Positions 58,018-64,000 of a stretch of DNA of 64,000 nucleotides are shown here, in pieces (the first letter of the stretch is position 1; every line of letters starts with the position of its first letter). The DNA comes from Mucilaginibacter sp. PAMC 26640 (lineage in GTDB: Bacteria > Bacteroidota > Bacteroidia > Sphingobacteriales > Sphingobacteriaceae): contig CP014773.1 in NCBI GenBank assembly GCA_001596135.1, positions 682,001 through 746,000 on the forward strand, written 5' to 3'. The notes beneath the pieces are model-generated. The model worked only from the letters and a program-made list of their open reading frames with translations, was not told the origin of the DNA and made no database searches. Made by a program: the position numbers and the translations under genes.

Positions 58018-58800
58018 TTATTTATGGTCATCGCTGCCGTTATCGTCATCAGATCCATCGTGCCCATGGTGTTCTCCCTCTATTTCGTGCCCGCCTATGT
58101 TTGCCACATTTGCTTTGATCTTATTGAACAGCGCGGTGTTGGAAGTACTTGATATAATAACGGTACCTGATGTGGCGGTGGCCATTGCAAGGTCTGCAGA
58201 GGTTATACCGCTGAGTAATTTATTAAGGTGAAGCGTAAAAGTGGTTTTCAAATCGGTGTTGGCATCAATAACCACATTTTTTATCTCCGTTTTTAAAACC
58301 ATCGCTTCGTTAACATCCAATTCAACAGGCATAACCGTTCCGTCGGTTTTCATAAACGAACCTTTCAGCTGAAGCGGGATATTATTGCCGGACGGTGCAG
58401 CCAAGGCAAGTTTAACTTCGATTTCGCTGTAAGTGCCGGTATCTATTTTTGCAGGAAACAATGACGGTGATACAGCAAACAGGTCGACTGTACTTGCGCC
58501 TTTTACTTCGAGTTCAGTTTTTACGCCTGCCTTTTTAGCTTCAAATTGAAACTTACTTACATTAGCCATGCCTGATGTCCAGGTAATTACCGATCCTGTA
58601 GCATTGGTACCAACGCTGTTAATTACCGGGCCTGATGTAGAGGCAAGTGCTATTGAAGCATTATCCGCTTTAAGCCCAAATGATATCTGCGCAGCTGCTA
58701 ACGGTGTTACACCACTATCTTTTTTGCAGCTAAATAATCCGGTAACAACCGTTATTGCAACTAATGCAACATATACCTTACGTGTTTTTAAGTGTTTCAT
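58018..58800 (-). CDS. Lipoprotein with His/Asp-rich C-terminus
   Basis: A 260-residue lipoprotein (signal ending LFSCKK). The mature body (about 35-235) is beta-rich and Thr/Ala/Val-rich, possibly DUF4382-like. The last 25 residues are dense in His, Asp and Glu (EIEGEHHGHDGSDDDNGS), suggesting metal binding. It lies 40 bp from the CHAT stop on the opposite strand. The function is unknown. Confidence 0.7.
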   Translation of the reverse strand: MKHLKTRKVYVALVAITVVTGLFSCKKDSGVTPLAAAQISFGLKADNASIALASTSGPVINSVGTNATGSVITWTSGMANVSKFQFEAKKAGVKTELEVKGASTVDLFAVSPSLFPAKIDTGTYSEIEVKLALAAPSGNNIPLQLKGSFMKTDGTVMPVELDVNEAMVLKTEIKNVVIDANTDLKTTFTLHLNKLLSGITSADLAMATATSGTVIISSTSNTALFNKIKANVANIGGHEIEGEHHGHDGSDDDNGSDDHK

Positions 58801-58869
58801 ATCTTATCGATTTTTATATTTAGTATCCGCTGCGAATAAGATTGTAACCAGATTTTAATTTTTTTATAA

Positions 58870-58900
58870 AAAAAGTCCCGGCTAATTTCCGGGACTTTTT
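58870..58900 (-). terminator. Terminator overlapping the end of the anti-sigma gene
   Basis: A 12-bp perfect stem (58870-58881 with 58889-58900, 7-nt loop) with A-run on one side and T-run on the other. The stop codon of the 58882-59685 gene is in the loop and its last codons form one arm. Confidence 0.8.
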
Positions 58901-59655
58901 AAGATGAGTAATTTGAGCCGGAGCATAGTCCAATAACTTACTTTACTGTGGTATAAATGGTTTTTGTTATGGTAAATGCGTTCAAATATTGTTTCTGCAT
59001 TTGCGGGTTGGCGGTTAGCCAGGTAGCTCAGGGCTAAATAATATTCTGCATCTTCAACATTGGCGTAGCTGCCGGGCCTGGCTGCCAGCACCATATTAAA
59101 AGCCTTGATGGCTTCAGGCGCATTACCTGCATTCAAATAAGCCTGTGCGGCAATAAAACGATCATTCGTTGTAGGCGATTTGATGCTTTTGTACACACGT
59201 ATTGTTTTGCCGTAATCACGATCGGCAAAAGCTTGTTCTACAGGGGCCATTGCGTTACTCCCTCTTTCCACACTCGTGCTGTACGATATGTACTTATCTT
59301 TAAATACACCCTGCGATGATACAGAAGCGAATTCATAACCGGCAAACGCAATTACTGCTATTAACAATACGGCAGCAATGCGCATAAAATTACGAACCAT
59401 AGGGTAAATTAACGTGGCGGCAGGTTTAGTCCGGCTTACTCTTAATTCTTCCATGATCGTCTGGTGCACTTCGGCAACCTGGTTTGTTAAGCCATAATGC
59501 GCAATTGCTGACCGGGCTATTGATAAGTTTTCCAGTTCGGTTTGCAGTTCTATATCGTTTGCAAGCAATTGCTCAAAAGCTACTTGCTCCTCCCCGGCTA
59601 GTTCCCCGTCCAGGTACAGCATCATCCGGCTGTTCATTTCTTCATTATTGTCCAT
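58882..59655 (-). CDS. Membrane TPR protein, probable anti-sigma factor
   Basis: I use the ATG at 59655 (MDNNEEMNSRMMLYL) because the upstream ATG at 59685 would overlap the sigma gene by 41 bp and adds an unlikely start. This gives 257 residues: a cytoplasmic anti-sigma-like helical domain (about 1-80, LYLDGELAGEEQVAFEQLL), one transmembrane helix (about 92-112), and a periplasmic TPR region (about 130-255). It would hold the ECF sigma factor inactive and sense an envelope signal through the TPRs. It is coupled to the sigma gene. Confidence 0.8.
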   Translation of the reverse strand: MDNNEEMNSRMMLYLDGELAGEEQVAFEQLLANDIELQTELENLSIARSAIAHYGLTNQVAEVHQTIMEELRVSRTKPAATLIYPMVRNFMRIAAVLLIAVIAFAGYEFASVSSQGVFKDKYISYSTSVERGSNAMAPVEQAFADRDYGKTIRVYKSIKSPTTNDRFIAAQAYLNAGNAPEAIKAFNMVLAARPGSYANVEDAEYYLALSYLANRQPANAETIFERIYHNKNHLYHSKVSYWTMLRLKLLILKSPGN

Positions 59656-60259
59656 ATGCCAATGCACTTTTGAAACGCTTTGCAAGCCCGGGGTTAGCAG
59701 ACAGCATTTGTTCCAGGTTTTTTAAACATTTATATTTTTTGTTACGCAGTACTTGCTCGTTATCATAATCCACCAAAGGTAAAATCTCCTTCATCGGCAA
59801 CCCTTCGTAATAATAAGCCGTCAGTATCCTTTTGCAGATGTCGCCCAGCTTTTCAATTAAACTATTCACCAGGTTTTTAGCATCGCGCTCAATTAAAAAG
59901 CTACTTACATCGCGTTCATCTTCATCCCGTTCGCTTTCATACTTCTCTTCGCGTAGCGAAGCCCGGGTTCGCTTCTTCAATTCGTTTAGCCATGCGTACT
60001 TATTTAAAGTGAACAGGAAAGTTTTAATGCTTGATTCGCCCCTGAATTTCTCTTTCCTTACAATCTCAATAAACGTTACGATCACTTCCTGAAAAATATC
60101 CTCCGCATCCTGTTCGCTTCCCTGGTTTTGGCGGATATGGTTACTCAGCACAGCAAAATAACTGCGGTACATAAAGCTGATGGTTTGGTTACTTATATGC
60201 TGATTTTTAAGCGTTTCAATCAACTCCTTATCGGAGAAATTTAATACGGCTTTCTTCAT
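59645..60259 (-). CDS. ECF-type RNA polymerase sigma factor
   Basis: A 204-residue sigma-70 family protein. Region 2 is in NQHISNQTISFMY..QNQGSEQDAEDIFQE (DAEDIFQEV is typical) and region 4 in EGLPMKEILPLVDYDNEQVLRNKKYKCLK. It would direct transcription of a stress or envelope regulon, probably including nearby genes. It is translationally linked to the anti-sigma gene. The sigma and anti-sigma roles are inferred from family and arrangement. Confidence 0.9.
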   Translation of the reverse strand: MKKAVLNFSDKELIETLKNQHISNQTISFMYRSYFAVLSNHIRQNQGSEQDAEDIFQEVIVTFIEIVRKEKFRGESSIKTFLFTLNKYAWLNELKKRTRASLREEKYESERDEDERDVSSFLIERDAKNLVNSLIEKLGDICKRILTAYYYEGLPMKEILPLVDYDNEQVLRNKKYKCLKNLEQMLSANPGLAKRFKSALAYGQ

Positions 60260-60358
60260 ATCGATATACGGTTATTTGTAAAAGCTGGGGTTATTAATGT
60301 AACCAAAGTAACCAATATTTTTAGGAACTGTACAATCGGGAGCCAAGGAAAAAACATA

Positions 60359-60401
60359 AAGTAAAAGCCCCCAGGGAAATTAAACCTGCGGGCTTTTACT
60401 T
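60359..60401 (-). terminator. Terminator of the 60418-60978 lipoprotein gene
   Basis: A 12-bp perfect stem (60359-60370 with 60390-60401) with an interior CCAGG/CCTGC part-pairing; T-rich on the minus-strand side. It lies 16 bp after the stop. Confidence 0.7.
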
Positions 60402-60417
60402 AACTGAAGTATTGTGC

Positions 60418-60978
60418 TTAGTTGGACACTTTTACAAATATGAAGTGGGTGTCCTCCGCCGGGTTAATACTATCCATATAAACGTTGGTGGTGGTTTTTT
60501 TGCTGACGAATAAATTTTTAGACAGTAAGCTCAATGGTTTTTTAGTTCCGAGAAAAATCTTAAATCCATTAGGCGAATATCCGTAGCTCGGGATGCCGTA
60601 ATAAAAAATCGCCGTTAAAAAAAGCCATGTACCACTTGTGATTTGCCCGTTGTTATCAACAGTTATAGCGCCCGATTTATCAAATACAAACGTGTAACCA
60701 TTGAATTTTGATGTGCTAGCAGAGGTTCCTTCCCTGTATAGCGCTATCTTCCATTTGCCTTTAGTTACAATAGAGGCAACAGGGAGCGGAGACGTAACGG
60801 TATCGGTTACCGGAGCTGGAGAAGCTGGCGTTGGTGTTGTTACGGGTACTCCGACAGGCTTTTTTTTGTTGCTTTCTAATACGCTAACGGATGCGGAAGG
60901 GTTTACTTTGGCATCTTTTTGGCAGCTAAAAAGTGCGCACGCAACCATAAATGCAGAGATGATAAATAGATTTTTCAT
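60418..60978 (-). CDS. Lipoprotein, possibly lipocalin-like
   Basis: A 186-residue lipoprotein (signal ending LFSCQK) with a Pro/Ser/Thr-rich linker (VPVTTPTPASPAPVTDTV) and a C-terminal beta-rich domain (about 72-186: GKWKIALYREG, GYTFVFDKSG, ISSGTW-like pattern). The repeated W and G spacing resembles small lipocalin-like proteins. It is upstream of the sigma gene on the same strand with a terminator between, so it is separately transcribed. The function is unknown. Confidence 0.68.
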   Translation of the reverse strand: MKNLFIISAFMVACALFSCQKDAKVNPSASVSVLESNKKKPVGVPVTTPTPASPAPVTDTVTSPLPVASIVTKGKWKIALYREGTSASTSKFNGYTFVFDKSGAITVDNNGQITSGTWLFLTAIFYYGIPSYGYSPNGFKIFLGTKKPLSLLSKNLFVSKKTTTNVYMDSINPAEDTHFIFVKVSN

Positions 60979-61248
60979 GTTACTGGTTTTTTAGTTTATT
61001 TATTTTCACTCATTTGTAATTCCCGGTAGCGGAAATGTAACCGGATAAATAAACTTGGCCAGCCTTGTGCAACAACTTGGTCGTAAAAAGGCACCAGATG
61101 ATCCTTCCTAAATATATTTTAAACTTGGATAGATGTTAAAATATCATCCTGCAATCTTTTATGGGCTTAACTACCTTTTCTATAAGGGCTAAAAATCGAT
61201 CATAAATCAATAAAATTTATTAGCTTTAAATATCGTAAACAAGCACTT

Positions 61249-61590
61249 ATGACATCCGCCAAATTAACCAATGATCTATCCGATAAGCTGCAAGGCATGG
61301 GAAAGACCAGCGATACGCTCCGGGTGGTGCTTGAGCTTTACCCTAACCCTGATGAGACGTCACCAAACGCCGCCTCCCGCCAGGAAAAGATCCGGTACCA
61401 AAAGCAGCAGTTCCAGGCAGGCCTCGATGCGGTCTCCGAAGTGATTCACCAGGATGGCGGCAAATTACTGGACTCCGCCTGGATCAACCGCACGGTATTG
61501 GCAGAAGTGCCGGTTTCCGCGCTGGGCCGGATCACCGATATGCCAGAGGTTGCTTCGGTCGATACGCCGCGCCCCCTCACCACCGACTGA
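61249..61590 (+). CDS. Stand-alone inhibitor-I9-like (subtilase propeptide-like) protein
   Basis: A 113-residue cytoplasmic protein with no signal peptide. Residues about 24-110 look like a subtilase propeptide/inhibitor I9 unit: a beta strand VVLELYPN, a Gln/Lys-rich helix, then GGKLLDSAWINRTVLAEVPV and MPEVASVDTPRPL, the end pattern of I9. The stop lies directly against the stop of the convergent protease (61590/61591). It may act as a diffusible inhibitor or chaperone of that protease. Remote resemblance only. Confidence 0.65.
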   Translation: MTSAKLTNDLSDKLQGMGKTSDTLRVVLELYPNPDETSPNAASRQEKIRYQKQQFQAGLDAVSEVIHQDGGKLLDSAWINRTVLAEVPVSALGRITDMPEVASVDTPRPLTTD

Positions 61591-63066
61591 TCAGACCACG
61601 CCGGTCTTGAGCAGTTCCGCCAAAGAGACAAATCCGTACCCCTGATCGTCCAAACCGGCTGTCGGCAATTGCTGGCAAAGCTTGATCATGAAATTTCGCT
61701 GTTCGTCCGGAGACAGGTCCTGGGCTTCGAGGATGAGCGCCAGCAGGCCCGTGACATGTGGGGCGGCGAAACTGGTACCGTAACCGACCTGACCGAGCGC
61801 CCCAGCGACATTAGCGGTAAATATCTTTTCGTTAGACGCTGCGCCCGGGGCCACCATATGCGGGCGGTAGGGCCGGCCGGCGATGGGTCCGCGGCTGCTA
61901 TAGTCGCACACGAAACTGCCCGCACGGTTTGTTGCCCCTACCACGATCACGCCCTGGGCATCCGCAGGTGCGGTCAAGGTGCTTCTCCCTTTTTTACCCT
62001 CGTTACCGGCGCTTTTCACCAGGGTTAGGCCAAGGTTCCAGGCATTATCAAAGGCCAGGGCCCCGCGGGAGCTACCGTTGCCTGCCGGGCCTGTCCCCCA
62101 GGAGCAATTGGCGATATTTGCACCGTCCTCCAGCGCGTCCTGGATGGCTTTAAAACCCTGAAAATCGTTCGCATTCAGTGTGGAGACCGGGGTAAGCACT
62201 TTATAATTATAAATGGTTGCCCCTGGGGCCATCCCGGGATATTGCGGGTCATCAGCGGCAATGATGCCTGCCACAGCAGTTCCATGGTAATGAGGGTTAC
62301 CCCAGGCTTCCAGCGTATAATTCTTTCTTTGGATCACGCGGCCCCCGAAAGCCGGGTGCGCGGCAAATACCTCAGAATCGATAACAGCCACGACGATACC
62401 TTTGCCGGTTTTTGAAAATCTGCTGCGGTAATCCGGGGCTTTAACCGCCGGTCCGGTAACGTCAACCTCAGCGACCAGCTGTCGCGGCAGGTCGAGCGCT
62501 ACCACTTGCTCGTCGGCCGCCAAGTCGGCCAGAATGTCCGGCGAGGCAATCGAGCGGATGGTTTGGTTCAGCCAGCACAGTTCGTTGGCTTCGGGGGCTT
62601 CAAGCAGTGAACGGTTCTTCAGTGCGTAGCTGTTCGCTACGCTTTTGCCCAGGAAAGCGACCAGTTCATTGGTCCTTTTAAGCACACGGTCCCGGTGATG
62701 GGTCAGGTGCTGCTGCCGGACGATCTGACGGGCGTTCAACACCAAGTCGATGGGCGAGTCATTCACGCCCTTGATGGCCTGCAGAAGTTGCGCCCAGGCG
62801 TTCGGGTCCTTCAGTCCGGCCTCCGCCGGTTCAAAGCTTTCACCATTTAATTCGATGACGCTCGAGGCGGCGCGGTCGGGCTGGTTGGACACGGCGGCGG
62901 CATCTTCCAGGAAATCGGCCGCAGACTGGCGCAAGAGTGAAAGGTTGGCGTACAGGGAGACACAAAACTCGTCTGTAGCTTTTTGATGAAAGCTTTCGCC
63001 GTATTTGTTTTGTACGAAAGCGCGGGCTTTTTGACGGAACAACTGTTCTGGGTTTAAGGTAGGCAT
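61591..63066 (-). CDS. Leaderless subtilisin-like serine protease (S8)
   Basis: A 491-residue protein with a complete S8 catalytic set: Asp230 (AVIDSEV), His261 (HYHGTAVAG), Asn355 (SAGNEG) and Ser432 (GTSFAAPHV). There is no signal peptide, so it may be cytoplasmic or exported by another route. Residues about 132-200 (NRSLLEAPEA, CWLNQTIRSI, ALDLPRQL) resemble an I9 propeptide and match the end of the stand-alone 113-aa protein. Residues 1-125 are helical and unrecognised. It is convergent with the 113-aa gene and divergent from the lectin-like gene. Confidence 0.9.
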   Translation of the reverse strand: MPTLNPEQLFRQKARAFVQNKYGESFHQKATDEFCVSLYANLSLLRQSAADFLEDAAAVSNQPDRAASSVIELNGESFEPAEAGLKDPNAWAQLLQAIKGVNDSPIDLVLNARQIVRQQHLTHHRDRVLKRTNELVAFLGKSVANSYALKNRSLLEAPEANELCWLNQTIRSIASPDILADLAADEQVVALDLPRQLVAEVDVTGPAVKAPDYRSRFSKTGKGIVVAVIDSEVFAAHPAFGGRVIQRKNYTLEAWGNPHYHGTAVAGIIAADDPQYPGMAPGATIYNYKVLTPVSTLNANDFQGFKAIQDALEDGANIANCSWGTGPAGNGSSRGALAFDNAWNLGLTLVKSAGNEGKKGRSTLTAPADAQGVIVVGATNRAGSFVCDYSSRGPIAGRPYRPHMVAPGAASNEKIFTANVAGALGQVGYGTSFAAPHVTGLLALILEAQDLSPDEQRNFMIKLCQQLPTAGLDDQGYGFVSLAELLKTGVV

Positions 63067-63230
63067 ACGCGGATAAGTTAAGGTAAAAACGGCCGCCCCG
63101 GGCCAGGGCTAATGAAGGCGGCAGCAGGCTAAAAATAAGATTAAATATTTAAAAAAATAATCTTTTAATCGTTTGTTTTCAATAACTTAGGCATTAATAT
63201 CGGCTCATATTACGAACCTAATATTATCAC

Positions 63231-63620
63231 ATGACCTATTCGTTGTCACCTTCGGAATCAGCCACCGTTTTGGTGGATTCCGCAGCTTACTATTCTGCAG
63301 ATGAGCTGGCCGTTACGGCTGGTGAACCCTATGAATTTTCCTGTGATCCGGGCGAGACCTGGACCGACTGGTGGGTGAAAACCAATGCCGATGGCTATTG
63401 CAATCCCCTGGCCTCCCTTTGGGGCCAGCGCCTGCGCGGTACCAAGTGCTTTTGTATGTGCGGGGTTTATGACGAGGATGACCAAACGGCCTTTGCTATC
63501 GGCAGCCGCTTGCAGCTAACCGCCGGGCAGACCGGTAAGATCCGGTTCTTTGCCAACGACGCCCGGCATTTCTATTTCAACAACACGGGTGCGCTGCACC
63601 TGACCATCAAACGCATTTAA
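63231..63620 (+). CDS. Small PA-IL-lectin-like protein
   Basis: A 129-residue protein without signal peptide. The overall pattern resembles the galactose-binding PA-IL/LecA jelly roll: an early VTAGEPYEFSC strand, Trp pair WTDWW, a mid FCMCGVY and AFAIGS strand, and a C-terminal FANDARHFYFNNTGALHLTI similar to the calcium/sugar loop of LecA. Four cysteines are present. The assignment is by pattern only; it could also be an unrelated beta-sandwich. It lies just upstream of the second subtilase gene. Confidence 0.55.
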   Translation: MTYSLSPSESATVLVDSAAYYSADELAVTAGEPYEFSCDPGETWTDWWVKTNADGYCNPLASLWGQRLRGTKCFCMCGVYDEDDQTAFAIGSRLQLTAGQTGKIRFFANDARHFYFNNTGALHLTIKRI

Positions 63621-63634
63621 ACCCTTCACGAAAT

Positions 63635-64000
63635 ATGAAAAATGCATTTTTTATTCAGCAAAGCGATGGCACGGCCAGGTATACCGATACGGCCGGTTTT
63701 TTAGAGGATGCCTCCAACCCCTGGGATCAGGCGCACCAGCTGCGCGTTGACGACCCGACGATCCGGTATGCAGAGCCAAACCTGGCCGACAATAACCCGC
63801 TGTTGAGGCAGGTTCAACAATTGCCCAATGAACCCGGGCTGGAAAGCGATCTGCCGGCCGATGAATACGACCAGGTATGGCCGTTCCCTTCTAAGCCTGG
63901 CCGGCCCTCGCAGCCGGATAAGATGATTTGGCACCTGCAGGATGCCTTCGCGCAATTGCGGTCGGCTTGGGTTAAGGAGGATACGAGCAACCAGTTGATT
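63635..64000 (+). CDS. N-terminal part of a probable second S8 subtilase (cut by window end)
   Basis: The first 122 codons of an open frame starting MKNAFFIQQSDGTARY and running off the window. A propeptide-like end DPTIRYAEPNL and a following WHLQDAFAQLRSAW segment are typical of the region just before the catalytic Asp in S8 proteases. No catalytic residue is inside the window. It starts 14 bp after the lectin-like gene, so the two are probably co-transcribed. Confidence 0.6.
   Translation, partial: MKNAFFIQQSDGTARYTDTAGFLEDASNPWDQAHQLRVDDPTIRYAEPNLADNNPLLRQVQQLPNEPGLESDLPADEYDQVWPFPSKPGRPSQPDKMIWHLQDAFAQLRSAWVKEDTSNQLI

Noticed and set aside
61929..62161. Proline/arginine-rich plus-strand frames inside the S8 protease
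   Set aside because: Antisense shadows of a GC-rich coding sequence; the minus-strand protease has complete catalytic motifs.

Overview
The window reads as a chromosomal segment of a soil- or plant-type Bacteroidota, most likely family Sphingobacteriaceae (Mucilaginibacter/Pedobacter-like). Reasons visible in the sequence: a SusC/SusD pair, Bacteroidota-restricted families (DUF2480, DUF3108, DUF3109, DUF6427, OstA-like, RemB/Wzi-like barrel), many lipoproteins with an SCKK-type lipobox, weak or absent Shine-Dalgarno sequences, and a TTG-18 bp-TAnnTTTG promoter in front of tilS. The genus is inference. I see no tRNA, rRNA, CRISPR array or complete insertion sequence.

Layout. 1-30 kb is mostly housekeeping and envelope biogenesis: moxR/surA-like, rdgB, an OstA-like protein, tilS, a RemB/Wzi-like barrel and gmd, three small DUF genes, a ppiD-like chaperone, lptC, an FadL-like barrel, coaX, purQ, a glycosyltransferase, an LpxH-like phosphatase, upp and uvrB. 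An AT-rich SIR2-domain gene (22.5-24.3 kb), a likely defence NADase, interrupts this block. At 29-31 kb a ribulose-monophosphate pair (hxlA-hxlB) faces a divergent AraC regulator, with a 14-bp inverted repeat in the shared promoter region.

31.3-35.7 kb is gene-poor, AT-rich accessory DNA holding three paralogous small HTH proteins and a stand-alone response regulator. 35.7-52.3 kb is a polysaccharide utilisation locus: SusC, SusD, PKD lipoprotein, HGSNAT-like acetyltransferase, DUF4874/DUF4832 protein, GH31, N-acetylhexosamine kinase-like protein, CBM9-like protein, GH109-like enzyme, a LacI regulator with three operator-like sites in front of susC, and a divergent clan GH-A lipoprotein. Together these point to import and breakdown of an alpha-linked, GalNAc/GalN-containing glycan.

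52.7-61 kb holds a DASH-type cryptochrome, then a lipoprotein plus a secreted TPR-CHAT protease facing an ECF sigma factor / TPR anti-sigma pair and two more lipoproteins. The last 2.8 kb (61.2-64 kb) looks richer in G+C and encodes an unusual cluster: a stand-alone inhibitor-I9-like protein abutting tail-to-tail a leaderless subtilisin-like protease that carries a similar I9-like segment, a small PA-IL-lectin-like protein, and the start of a probable second subtilase cut by the window end. This cluster, the CHAT locus and the SIR2 gene are the best candidates for undescribed systems.
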